DNA of 64,000 nucleotides, from contig CM049306.1 in assembly GCA_026874595.1 (NCBI GenBank), positions 61,202,019-61,266,018 on the forward strand, written 5' to 3'. The DNA comes from Sipunculus nudus (lineage: Eukaryota; Annelida; Sipuncula; Golfingiida; Sipunculidae). The position numbers and the translations under genes were made by a program. Position 1 is the stretch's first letter. Every line of letters starts with the position of its first letter. Below are positions 26,101 through 34,483 of this stretch, piece after piece. The notes below the pieces were generated by a model, which did not search any database, was not told the origin of the DNA, and saw only the letters and a program-made list of their open reading frames with translations.

Positions 26101-29100
26101 AACTGCCTGGCCCGTTTTACCTTCTAATAATAACATGATTAATAACTGCCTGGCCCGTTTTACCTTCTAATAATAACATGATTGATAAAAGCCTGGCCCG
26201 TTTTACCTTCTAATAATAACATGATTGATAACTGCCTGGCCCGTTTTACCTTCTAATAATAACATGATTGATAACTGCCTGGCCTGTTTGACCTTCTAAT
26301 AATATCATGATTGATAACTGCCTGGCTTGTTTTACCTCCTACTAATATCGTGATTGATAAAAGCCTGGCCTGTTTTACCTTCTAATAATATCATGATCGA
26401 TAACTGCCTGGCCTGTTTTACCTTCTAATAATATCATGATTGATAAATGCCTGACCTGTTTTACCTCCTACTAATATCCTGATTGATAAAAGCCTGGCCT
26501 GTTTTACCTTCTAATAATATCATGATCAATAACTGCCTGGCCCGTTTTACCTTCTAATAATAACATGATCAATAACTGCCTGGCCCGTTTTACCTTCTAA
26601 TAATAACATGATTGATAAAAGCCTGGCCCGTTTTACCTTCTAATAATAACATGATTGATAACTGCCTGGCCCGTTTTACCTTCTAATAATAACATGATTG
26701 ATAACTGCCTGGCCTGTTTGACCTTCTAATAATATCATGATTGATAACTGCCTGGCCTGTTTGACCTTCTAATAATAACATGATTGATAACTGCCGATTG
26801 TTTGACCTTCTAATAATATCATGATTGATAAAAGCCTGGCCTGTTTTACCTTCTAATAATAACATGATCAATAACTGCCTGGCCCGTTTTACCTTCTAAT
26901 AATAACATGATTGATAAAAGCCTGGCCCGTTTTACCTTCTAATAATAACATGATTGATAACTGCCTGGCCCGTTTTACCTTCTAATAATAACATGATTGA
27001 TAACTGCCTGGCCTGTTTGACCTTCTAATAATATCATGATTGATAACTGCCTGGCCTGTTTGACCTTCTAATAATAACATGATCAATAACTGCCTGGCCC
27101 GTTTTACCTTCTAATAATAACATGATTGATAAAAGCCTGGCCCGTTTTACCTTCTAATAATAACATGATTGATAACTGCCTGGCCCGTTTTACCTTCTAA
27201 TAATAACATGATTGATAACTGCCTGGCCTGTTTGACCTTCTAATAATATCATGATTGATAAAAGCCTGGCCTGTTTGACCTTCTAATAATATCATGATTG
27301 ATAACTGCCTGGCCCGTTTTACCTTCTAATAATAACATGATTGATAACTGCCTGGCCTGTTTTACCTTCTAATAATATCATGATTGATAACTGCCTGGCC
27401 TGTTTTACCTTCTAATAATAACATGATTGATAACTGCCTGGCCTGTTTGACCTTCTAATAATATCATGATTGATAAATGCCTGACCTGTTTTACCTCCTA
27501 CTAATATCCTGATTGATAAAAGCCTGGCCTGTTTTACCTTCTAATAATATCATGATCAATAACTGCCTGGCCCGTTTTACCTTCTAATAATAACATGATC
27601 AATAACTGCCTGGCCCGTTTTACCTTCTAATAATAACATGATTGATAAAAGCCTGGCCCGTTTTACCTTCTAATAATAACATGATTGATAACTGCCTGGC
27701 CCGTTTTACCTTCTAATAATAACATGATTGATAACTGCCTGGCCTGTTTGACCTTCTAATAATATCATGATTGATAACTGCCTGGCCTGTTTGACCTTCT
27801 ACTAATATCATGATTGATAACTGCCGATTGTTTGACCTTCTACTATTATCATGACTGATAACTGCCTGGCCTGTTTAAACTTTAAATAATATTATGATTG
27901 ATAACTGCCTAGCCTGTTTGACCTTCGAATAATATCATGATTGGTAACTGCCTGGCCTGATGTACCTTCTAATAATATCATGATTTATAACTGTCTGGCG
28001 TGTTCGTCCTTCCAATAGTATCCTTATTGATAACTGCCTGGCGTGTGTGACTTTCTAATAATATCCTGATTGATAACTACCTGGCGTGTTTTACCTTCTA
28101 ATAATATCCTGATTGATAACTGCCTGGCGTGTTTGACCTTCTAATAATATCATGATTGATAACAGCCTGGCGTGTTTGACCTTCTAATAATATCATGATT
28201 GATAACTGCCTGGCCTGTTTCACCTTCTAATAATAACATGATTGATAACTACCTGGCCCGTTTTACCTTCTAATAATATCATGATTGATAACTGCCTGGC
28301 CCGTTTTACCTTCTAATAATAACATGATTGATAACTGCCTGGCCCGTTTTACCTTCTAATAATATCATGATTGATAACTGCCTGGCCCGTTTTACCTTCT
28401 AATAATAACATGATTGATAACTGCCTGGTGTGTTTGACCTTCCAATAATATCCTTATTGATAAATGCCTGACCTGTTTGACCTTCTAATAATATCATGAT
28501 TTATAACAGCTTGCGTGTTTGACCTTCTACTAATATCATGATCGATAACTGCCTGGCCTGTTTGACCTTCCAATAGTATTATGATTGATAACTGCCTGGC
28601 CTGTTTTACCATAAAATAATATCACAATTGATAACTGCCTGGTGTTTTTTACGTCTCGTCTTTTTACCTCTGCTATATGAGGTCGCTTTTACACCGTAGC
28701 TTTGTTTCTGTTCGCAATTTTACTAAAATAGTTATGAAAGGATGGTCATTGTCAATGTGTTGTTTAAACAGATTCATACAAGATATATAAATATATTTAT
28801 TGATATTGTGGGAACTTAAGTTTAAATTCTAAACATTCATTAATCGGCATGGATGATTTTCTAAGTGATCATATACGCCAATACATGATGAATAACACAA
28901 TAAATCCATAAAAGTTAATGAAAAATAATTACATAATACTGAGGACTTTCCCAGAGAGTAGGCGCATTTTTAAGAAATAATCAGATCATATACTAGGACT
29001 CGTATTATATTTGATTACATCCAGATCAAGATATAATTATATATGTATGCATGGGTAAACTGTACATCTGTTTTATTTTATGCGTGTACATCGATTGGTG

Positions 29101-31038
29101 CTAACAACTGGTGGAAAAAAATGTACTTTTTATCAAATAATCAGGGAGTATAAATATATTTAGGGAGAAGTTCACTACACTTTGAACTGATTCATAAGTT
29201 TTGTTAATTACACCATTATGTATAGCTGACATATATAGCATATATTATGCTAAGTGGCAGTATTCAGTTCACTTTCGTAGTCGTTTTTTTAAATGTACCC
29301 GTTGAATAACTGGTACAAAGTAAATATGTGATCTGATAATAGGACAGTAACAAACTGAACAGACATTGTTTGTTCGAACAAATGAGTAAACTCTGATAAC
29401 CTTATAACTAATATATAGGACAATGTATGGAGGTGATTTATCGTCAGTGCTATCAGTACTGCTAATTTTGGCGTCCTCGCTGACAAGCATGTAAACACGG
29501 GGGGTTCAGGAACTAGCACAACCGGAGGAGCTCTGATCTAGCCCATGACATTGAACTGTATCCCCCCCCCCCCCCAGTTTTGACGCTAAAGGTCAAGGCA
29601 GTGCATTTTAAGTTCATATTAACAATATACACTGGTAGCCAATTAGTAGTAAATTATTAAAAAACCCAAAATGATGTTGATTAATTGCTTAATGGCTCTC
29701 CCGTAATATATACTTAAAATCTTATTAAACGTATACGAAGTTAGAATTAAGCACTTAACATGCAGTCTTAAATATATATATATATTGGGGGTTCTTTTCT
29801 TCAGTCAATTATCGATAAATATTATTTGCATTAATTTTTGCTTTTGCATATATATGGATCTAATATGAAATCACAATGTTGTGAAACCATGTCATTCGAC
29901 TAGGCCTATATATTATTAAATCAAGTACATGCACCATTTCTCTATATTGATATCTTGATTCCTTTTCACTACCTCTTCGAAAAAAATATAGGATGTCACT
30001 GTGAGCATATATATACTTAGTGGCATACACAGTGTACGGCTGTACGCCGTTACCGGGACTCTATATATACGGGCCTGTATATTTAGCCAAGTTCCGTTAC
30101 GCTACACAGTCATAAATGTGTATTTGTGTATAAGGCCCTTCAGGGACTAAAAATGGGTCATGATCTCACCAACTATTGATCCGGTAAACGCTAGGTCGTT
30201 CAACCCGAACTCGTATAACAAAGATGTTAACATTCCACCACTACAGCCTACACAATCGAGCGTACACTAGTAGTTTTTTTTAAATACTGTAGGCCTAAAT
30301 TTAACATTGTACACAAAGCTGCAGAATATCTCGACACCAAAGCTTATATTTAAACTTAAGCTGGTTTAAAATAAGTAGCATAATAATTGTTGACAAACAA
30401 TATATTTTGGGGCGGATCCAGGATTTAGGAAAAGCGGGTTTCTAACCAAGGAGGACTAATAAAACAAAACCTAAACAAGGTCTCATGGTCCGGAAAGGGG
30501 TGGGTTGAGGGGGGGGGGGGGGGTCCCAGGCCGCAGAATTTTGTCTGAAAGATTCAAAAAATGGTTGTTTCGAATGAAAATGGGGGGGGGGGGGGGGGGG
30601 GAGGGGTCCGTTTTCTGATATTGATTATATGGGCTCTAGCCAAATCTGTGAAATTTGTGTAGATACGTGCATGAATGTGTGGATTGGTATACGCTTACTA
30701 ACCAGGAGTTGCCTTATTTAATACATGCGACTTACCTTGGATTTCAGGGAGGTATGGTCGAAGAGCCAGCCATTGTACTTTAACAGCAGGACTATAAGCT
30801 GCCAGCGAAGCCACCACAAAGCAGCCACAGAGCCATAACCCACTCCAAAGCCGACAGTTCCCGCGACAGCCACAGGCACCCAACGAGAATTCACTTGAAT
30901 TCCCGCCTGTTTCAGCAGGTCGGACACAGCAGACGACAGCTTCGTGGCGGAAGCAGACGACACCACAATTCCTCCTGCTACAGGGCTGGTTAAAGCCAGT
31001 GCAGTGGACACAACACGCGACTTCTTGGGGATCTTCAT
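5017..31038 (-). CDS. CPT1: Carnitine O-palmitoyltransferase 1-like protein, complete 19-exon gene
   Basis: Joined minus-strand exons (31038-30736, 23186-23074, 21773-21657, 21291-21215, 19149-19056, 16076-15996, 15241-15155, 14390-14266, 13678-13614, 13456-13355, 11164-11115, 10595-10508, 9629-9517, 9173-9104, 8832-8743, 8313-8243, 7758-7509, 6371-6215, 5129-5017) total 2166 nt: 721 residues and a TGA stop. Every intron is GT-AG and every phase joins. The choline/carnitine acyltransferase fold is recognised from YNGWLF (~86), KLPVPPLD (~127), SWLADWW (~184), the catalytic His in EHAGADAS (H428), TYEPATTRLFALGRTD (542-557), CDRHFLG (607-613), RLSTSQTP (639-646) and GGFGP (663-667). CPT1 enzymes sit in the mitochondrial outer membrane and move long-chain acyl groups from CoA to carnitine. 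A hydrophobic stretch at residues 53-75 could be a membrane segment. Human CPT1A is 773 residues; this N-terminus is about 45 residues shorter and does not resemble it. An in-frame TAG nine codons-scale upstream (within 20 nt) supports the start. Family is certain; the exact CPT1 identity and substrate are inferred. Confidence 0.9.
6215..6371 (-). CDS. CPT1: CPT1-like exon 18, STS motif (residues 633-685)
   Basis: 157 nt, acceptor GTTACAG, donor AAGAA|GTGAGT. Encodes SWSLPMRLSTSQTPNQV then NGGFGPACEDGYGILYAFL. The Ser-Thr-Ser motif (641-643) and GGFGP are hallmarks of the family. Confidence 0.93.
7509..7758 (-). CDS. CPT1: CPT1-like exon 17, carnitine-site exon (residues 549-632)
   Basis: 250 nt, the largest internal exon; acceptor TTGCAG, donor ATAAG|GTGATC. 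Encodes LFALGRTDNINPVSED, KIKLMKEAIRLQ and AGLGCDRHFLGLLLAARELG. The DRH arginine (R609, aligned with CPT1A R655) is kept. The usual TET(V/I)R stretch reads TDNIN, losing the second Thr and the Arg. Confidence 0.92.
8243..8313 (-). CDS. CPT1: CPT1-like exon 16 (residues 526-549)
   Basis: 71 nt, acceptor GATTAG, donor ACCAG|GTAGAG. Encodes MTMQLAFWRMHKVV then TYEPATTR. E544 aligns with CPT1A E590 and T547 with CPT1A M593, a residue linked to malonyl-CoA sensitivity. Confidence 0.9.
8743..8832 (-). CDS. CPT1: CPT1-like exon 15 (residues 496-525)
   Basis: 90 nt, phase 0 at both ends, acceptor GGTCAG, donor TACAG|GTATGG. Encodes ALDLVILHTDVDKRWMK then SPDGFVQ, equivalent to DxDFxxFxFxxFGKxxIKKxxxSPDAFVQ in CPT1. 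Confidence 0.9.
9104..9173 (-). CDS. CPT1: CPT1-like exon 14 (residues 472-495)
   Basis: 70 nt, acceptor TTTTAG, donor GAAAAG|GTAAGT. Encodes LEWQFDNKIKDIIMTSYQNY, matching the family RLxWDIxxECxxxIxxSxxxA helix. Confidence 0.88.
9517..9629 (-). CDS. CPT1: CPT1-like exon 13 (residues 435-472)
   Basis: 113 nt, acceptor CCTCAG, donor AAAAA|GTATGT. Encodes HFINFWELCIKEECYG followed by a Pro/Lys/Asp-rich linker. This corresponds to the CPT1 segment after the catalytic histidine (HLWEYV...). Confidence 0.88.
9940..10507. repeat. Degenerate tandem array of about 20-bp units, abutting exon 12 donor
   Basis: On the plus strand, variants of GATGCGTCAGGCTACTT recur many times (for example 10362-10440), mixed with longer degenerate units to the left. 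The exon 12 end itself reads GATGCGTCGGCT, so the array joins the exon at its 5' splice site. Confidence 0.65.
10508..10595 (-). CDS. CPT1: CPT1-like exon 12, catalytic histidine (residues 405-434)
   Basis: 88 nt, acceptor AAACAG, donor CATCG|GTAACT. Encodes RWFDKSCTIEYFTNSGAAG then VLMEHAGADAS. H428 is the general-base histidine; the usual CPT1 motif is EHSWADAP, so Ser and Trp after His are replaced by Ala and Gly while the Asp is kept. The exon end is similar to the repeat units that follow it in the intron. Confidence 0.92.
11115..11164 (-). CDS. CPT1: CPT1-like exon 11 (residues 389-405)
   Basis: 50-nt small exon, acceptor TTTTAG, donor TCCAG|GTAATC. Encodes DPTDHAMRAMAGDGYS, which leads into RWFDKS in exon 12, as in the CPT1 segment ...LLHGRCYDRWFDKSF. 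Confidence 0.85.
11421..13136 (+). mobile_element. Tandem-core, palindrome-rich nonautonomous element (pearl/HINE-like), copy 1
   Basis: Lies in CPT1 intron 10. The left end is CTAGAATACGGGTAGTCGAC. The core has alternating ~129 and ~150 bp spacings between variants of the palindrome AGGTGGCGCCACCTG (near 11570, 11675, 11801, 11963, 12091, 12240, 12371, 12521, 12649 and 12799). Each unit also carries GAGATATGAG, GTCAAAC and CAGACAAACAGA. The right end has a (CGG)n run at 13070, then CATAGTATCCG, a loop, and CGGATAC, a terminal hairpin. Tandem core plus microsatellite plus hairpin is the layout of bivalve pearl and Helentron-associated elements; membership is inferred. Confidence 0.72.
13262..13281. 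repeat. G homopolymer run
   Basis: About 20 consecutive G residues, directly beside exon 10 on the intron side. Confidence 0.9.
13355..13456 (-). CDS. CPT1: CPT1-like exon 10 (residues 355-388)
   Basis: 102 nt, phase 0 at both ends, acceptor TTGCAG, donor ACAG|GTACAT. Encodes NIINATAVEEIESAIYITVF, equivalent to the family's NxxSLxxIExAxFxVxLD. Confidence 0.85.
13614..13678 (-). CDS. CPT1: CPT1-like exon 9 (residues 333-354)
   Basis: 65 nt, acceptor TTTGTAG, donor AAAG|GTCAGC. Encodes ELPVASLTTQDRSTWAK, the conserved LxALTxxxRxxWAxxR segment. The first codon is completed by the single A left by exon 8. Confidence 0.88.
14266..14390 (-). CDS. CPT1: CPT1-like exon 8 (residues 291-333)
   Basis: 125 nt, acceptor TTCCAG, donor GAACA|GTTAAA. 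Encodes NGVYYKVEVY, then TKREIKQQFEYIMD, matching the strand-helix unit (YFKVWLY...REMEQQ) of CPT1. Confidence 0.88.
15155..15241 (-). CDS. CPT1: CPT1-like exon 7 (residues 262-291)
   Basis: 87 nt, acceptor TTTCAG, donor ATCAG|GTAAAC. Encodes YMFGTVRLPGEQIDKL and NSKHIIVI. This is the position of the family motif MFNTSRIPG...DSKHIVVYHRG; the Asn-Thr-Ser-Arg core reads Gly-Thr-Val-Arg here. Confidence 0.9.
15613..15871. mobile_element. Imperfect inverted repeat (foldback, MITE-like)
   Basis: Arms of about 100 bp with a loop of about 60 bp. Left arm landmarks TGTGGGG, GAATTCGAATTTGG, CAGCTGAGAAG and CCCGTAAGTAT are mirrored on the right by CCCCCACA, AGAATTCCAGATTC, CTTTTCTCAGCTG and ATACTTACAGG. 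No coding capacity; lies in CPT1 intron 6. Confidence 0.6.
15996..16076 (-). CDS. CPT1: CPT1-like exon 6 (residues 235-262)
   Basis: 81 nt, acceptor TTTTAG, donor GCTAA|GTAAGT. Encodes GWEALKKNGLEP and MVLGFLPLCMDGAK, corresponding to the family's LxPxxxLGxxPLC segment. Confidence 0.9.
   Translation of the reverse strand, partial: WLGSLKEKRTGTTNGPRVPATVYGWC
16850..18190 (+). repeat. Dispersed repeat cluster (bivalve 'GGTCACAACGCTCAGCTGA' family), plus orientation
   Basis: Begins with a fragment GGCGGGTCCATGATTTAGG (also seen as a relative at 30412). Then come several related units containing (C/T)CTCCTGGAT and CAAGTTAGAAGAT blocks, two copies of the CAGGTGG...CACCAGTCTG and ACTGATGAAAT motifs, and a final GACGACGGACGAAGAGTGATC tail with TATAGCTCAGATGACTGA. 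Related copies lie in reverse orientation at 36590-38400 and forward at 51187, 53100 and 63410. Confidence 0.7.
18480..18620 (+). repeat. Short dispersed repeat shared with 38090
   Basis: Both copies contain TATATGTACATCTGCA and TTCCATTCCGGTTTCGG followed by CGTGACAGGG. Confidence 0.6.
19056..19149 (-). CDS. CPT1: CPT1-like exon 5 (residues 204-235)
   Basis: 94 nt, acceptor TTTACAG, donor CTTAC|GTATGT. Encodes NVNFFMTSTVVPEVSKNRIA then RAVNSVFSIL. It aligns with the family block NSNYYxMD...P...xARAxNxxxxxLxY but has NVNFF in place of NSNYY. The phases on both sides join exons 4 and 6 without a gap. Confidence 0.82.
19989..20474. mobile_element. MITE-like element with TIRs, about 486 bp
   Basis: Left end AGCCCAATTTACAC and right end (reverse complement) AGCCCCATTTACAC match at 13 of 14 bases and are flanked by AAT on both sides, a possible 3-bp target duplication. 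The interior is GC-rich, with repeated GCGCGC and AGACCG motifs and no coding frame. Lies in CPT1 intron 4. Confidence 0.7.
20731..21214. repeat. 37-bp minisatellite, 13 units, fused to the exon 4 splice donor
   Basis: The unit reads GAGACTGCATGGTGCCCTAG then GTATTATTAACTCACGT. Units alternate GCATGGTGCC and GTATGGTGTC forms, giving a 74-bp dimer. The final unit is interrupted at 21209 by exon 4: ACTCAC there is the exon 4 donor GTGAGT read on the minus strand. Eight other units keep the same ACTCAC; four have ACTCAG or ACTCAT. Confidence 0.9.
21215..21291 (-). CDS. CPT1: CPT1-like exon 4 (residues 178-204)
   Basis: 77 nt, acceptor ATTCAG, donor GCAC|GTGAGT. Encodes SWLADWWLDTAYLTNRQPIA, the conserved SWxxDWW...YLxxRxP block. 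The donor lies inside the last unit of a 37-bp tandem array that fills the start of the next intron (see the repeat at 20731-21214). Confidence 0.88.
21657..21773 (-). CDS. CPT1: CPT1-like exon 3 (residues 139-178)
   Basis: 117 nt, acceptor GCCGCAG, donor AAAAG|GTTAAG. Encodes RYLKTVKPLLTPDEY and ILQQYLLKR, matching the family RYLxSVRPLL segment directly after the LPVP motif. Codons at both ends are split and rejoin correctly. Confidence 0.9.
22605..22830 (+). repeat. Dispersed repeat shared with 36120-36320
   Basis: Both copies share GTGAATA(G/T)TCCTT, GGATCCACATCAAAATCTAA, CATTCCCGAAAT and GAACGGG(A/G)ATGAACGC, in the same orientation. Confidence 0.65.
23074..23186 (-). CDS. CPT1: CPT1-like exon 2 (residues 102-139)
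   Basis: 113 nt, acceptor TTCAG, donor GACAG|GTAAAA, ends in phase 2. Encodes LWGLTLK and then DAMPKLPVPPLDSSCDR, the conserved LPxLPVP entry into the acyltransferase domain. Confidence 0.9.
23385..28650. repeat. 43-bp satellite array, about 120 units, in CPT1 intron 1
   Basis: The unit begins TGATTGATAACTGCCTGG on the plus strand, continues CCCGTTTTACCTTC and ends TAATAATATCA. Variants replace CCCGTTTTACC by GTGTTTGACC or CTGTTTTACC and ACTG by AAAAG. A block near 24484-24675 recurs almost exactly at 25559-25750, a 1075-bp shift (25 units); another block near 26450 recurs near 27478, close to 24 units. On the CPT1 sense strand every intact unit contains GAAGGTAAAAC. Frames inside it are repeat artefacts. 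Confidence 0.95.
28651..30400. other. CPT1 intron 1, AT-rich, no gene seen
   Basis: Apart from a poly-C run near 29561-29574 I see no gene, long repeat or transposon that can be supported. Confidence 0.5.
30405..30610 (+). repeat. Repeat fragment with two long G runs
   Basis: Begins GGGGCGGATCCAGGATTTAGG, a relative of the sequence at 16855. Contains G runs at 30509-30523 and 30582-30601, close to the exon 1 donor. Confidence 0.6.
30736..31038 (-). CDS. CPT1: CPT1-like exon 1 (residues 1-101)
   Basis: First coding exon. It starts MKIPKK with an in-frame TAG shortly upstream on the same strand. It has two hydrophobic stretches (about residues 8-30 and 53-75) and ends YNGWLFDHTSLKSK, where vertebrate CPT1 has a YHGWM-type motif just after its second membrane segment. 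It ends in phase 0 at a strong donor (CCAAG|GTAAGT). Confidence 0.85.
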
Positions 31039-33139
31039 GTCTGAGACACTCGACTAGGAGACCGGTGCTCCCTTGGTATAAGTGCAAAGTCTGGCCAGAA
31101 CCACAGCTAACGTTACATGTCATTCTTGTCCAAACATACGTGTACTAGTTTTAGGTACACACGAACCCTGTGCCCTCACAGCTCAAATGTATATGTTGAC
31201 TGAGCACAATAAAATGAGTTATATCTGGTTACGTTTGTCTATGAAAGCACATGTGTTAATCTATCAATGAAGGTGTATCTTTATCTTATCACTGTGCATG
31301 TAAGCCATGTATTACCCGCCAGCTCAGGCATAAGAAGTAACGCTGCATATACAGACCTATTTTATTTTTAATAATAACATCTAAAGACACTAGGAAACAT
31401 ACAGTTAATAGTACAGTGCTTTTAACATAAAAGAATACAGCGAGAATGGCTGGAACGACCACAAGCCGGAAGTGGAGGCGCGCTGTACAGTCAGTGCATC
31501 TTTGCTTTAAATTACCGGTCTTGAATCCATTGATCTTCCACGACCATGCGCACTGCGTTTGTACGGTATCTAGAGCGCCAATTTTTTTTTTTGTCATTTA
31601 CCTTAGGTACGCTCGGGTTAACGTTCATCTTCTGTATACGGGCCCTGTGAGCCAGAATTACACAGCTTTTGTTAAATGAAACAAGAGAGTGACGTTAATT
31701 TATCTTGGGTGGGGGATGGGGGTGGGATGTTATTCAAAGTTGTGAAAACTTTTTCAAAAACATTTCTGATATATCACAATTAAGTGTATGGTTTAAAAAA
31801 AATAAGGTATTATGTTCCCAGTACAGTTTAATTCTAAAGCAGGTTTAGATATATAATATTTCATATATTATAAACTCAAAATGGATCCAATGTCTATCAT
31901 TCTAATTATTAATACATTTCAATATATTTCATTTATTTCCAATATAAATTCTCTGAATAGCGGAGGGTGGGGGAATTATATTGACAACCTCCTTTGCTAT
32001 AAACAGTGTTTATCTGTATGTATGTGGGGGGGGGGGGGGCATGGTACGTGCCCCTGAAACCAGATATATGCCGGAGACTGCGGCAATCCCGCGGTATATA
32101 GAATAGTAGGAACAAAGATATATGGGAGGGTTTTTGAGTTTAGACTATATTTATCTGTGATTATACGAAAATGTGATCTTTTTTGTTTATATAAGGACCC
32201 GAACCTTTAGTGTCGGTCGTCGCCAACAAATATGTCGTTAGTATGGTGGAAAAGGTGTATATCGATCAAACCCTAAAACAAGGCTTGGAAGTGAAGATAT
32301 ACATATATAATAACCGACAAATCGGATGAAAGCATCTAGCTTCCATATTTTAAAGACTGCTTAACTTTATGCATAAGGATTAGTTTCTCACTTATATATC
32401 GTAAAACTTAGAGCTCCGAATTCATTAATCCTCCTGGGCTGGACTAGTCCTCCTTTTCCTTAATGCTTGATCCACCCCTGGCTTTAAATGCGAAGGATCG
32501 TTGTCCATTTGTTTTGACATGAAGAAAAAAAAAATAAAATGAGCACATCACACGTAAATATATAGGCTATAGTGAATTTAAGAATAAATAAGAATTGCCA
32601 GAAAATACATAATACTGTGTAAGAAATTTATCTTGTATTATGTGCAATATCTAAATAAGATATTGATAAGATATATAAGTTTGTATATAATACTCCTTAA
32701 ACAATAATATGGATTAAACGCAGTCCCTCTAAAACTTAAGTGATTCTTAAGCTATAATAAGATCATATTACAAATGCCTTTTTAATGCCGTTTAGTGTGT
32801 CTGCTTTTCTCTAGTTAATAGTATCCATGCCCGACCCAATAATGAGTAGAAACTTCACCGTGATGTGGAAGACAAGTATTTTTTAGCGGACATGCACGCC
32901 CATGTCTTTATGTAACAGGTAGTACAGATGGCTTTAATCAGTAGTTGTGAAATATACGATACAGGTAATCATTTAACATTATAAAGTTGGACTTGGATGA
33001 CCTGGAGAGGTCAAACTGGTGACACAAAATTTAATGCATTTAACTTAAATTTAGACACACTTTTTTTTCTTTTATAAATATACCACAAATTATTTATAAA
33101 CACCTATAGGTGATAATATGACAACAGACAATATATATA
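31039..33139. other. Region upstream of the CPT1-like gene, no gene seen
   Basis: The CPT1 promoter and 5' leader must begin here, but no TATA box or initiator can be called. A G run near 32026-32039 and a reversed repeat fragment (CCTCCTTTTCCTTAATGCTTG at about 32449) are present. Confidence 0.4.
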
Positions 33140-33140
33140 C

Positions 33141-33652
33141 CAGGAATAGTAATACGGAAAGGCATTAATATACGTTTGCCTTTCCGCAGAAAAATTTTCT
33201 TTTCCGCTTAAGTTGCCTCCTATCATCATATAAAACTATCAGTCACACTTCGCTCAGTGTAAACCTACTTCTACCATCCTTCATGTCAGCATACATGCAC
33301 ACTTGCATGCAGTGAGAAATGAATGTTATCAATAGTAATTAACAATGTTCAGTCAGAAACAAGCGTCTTGCATTGATGAAACATGAAAATACAGGAGACG
33401 AGGGTCTAAATACCGGAGGATATAAGAAATTAGAGACCATTTTTATAAGAAATTATTGGAAAATCGGGAGTCGGTGGAACAGCACCGGTAAAGTATTTCG
33501 TTTTTGTGTCATGTTTGTTACTACTTATTAACTGCTAATGGGAAAAGGAAAGGTGTCCATCTTCCCAACGGTTTGGTACAGAATGAAAAATGCCTTTCCG
33601 TGCAAATGTTTGCCTGTCTTAGACAGGCGGAAAGGCGTTATTACTACCCCTG
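33141..33652. mobile_element. MITE-like element with TIRs and possible TATAC target duplication
   Basis: Left end CAGGAATAGTAATACGGAAAG and right end (reverse complement) CAGGGGTAGTAATAACGCC share a CAGG(A/G)(A/G)TAGTAATA core. TATAC precedes the left end and follows the right end. Internal GGAAAGGC motifs are also inverted. About 512 bp, noncoding. Confidence 0.7.
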
Positions 33653-34404
33653 TATACAAGCATGAAATAAAAGGTGAAACTATAACAGTCAGCCATTCAC
33701 TACATCACGAATTAATAAAAAAATTTTTTTCTAAAAAAAAAAGTTCTGATGGGATATCAATGACTAATATACTAATATTCCTAACTATATGGGTCTCGGG
33801 AGCATTTGTTTCATAAGGTGCTGCTACATGATTTTACAAAGATTTGTTTGCCTATTTATTTTCTTTCTTGCTCACCTAATCCAAATGCACTATACGTTCG
33901 GAGACCAATCTCGCCTGAAGAACATTCATTTGACCTAGAAAAATTTATTTTAGAAAAGGAATTTGACATTTGAAACTGGGGGTGTCCTGGAGGATAAAAG
34001 CTTGACCGTGACTAATTGGATTTTGATCTTGAAACTCATTCTTAATATCGGATATTGATATGAACCTTTAAAAATAGAACACTGAAATAATTTGAAGAGA
34101 CAGTGTTTGTCCACAATTTTTAACAGAGGCGTTATACATCTTTATTCAAATTTGTAATGGCAACAAACAGATCTGGTTTTTTTTGGGGTCTTACACTTTT
34201 CTGAGTCTCCACTCTCCAGCCGAAGCTTCAATCGAATTTAAAGCTGGTAAATACATGCATACACAATAATTACTCTTTTGATTAACTTAGTTGAGGTGTA
34301 CTGTTATTCATTTTCCTCTCCACATGTACGTCTGTCACGAAAATATAGTTACATTTGTTGCCATTCAATCATTGTTTTATCTTCTCCAGTTTCATTCATA
34401 TCTG

Positions 34405-34483
<79 letters not shown>

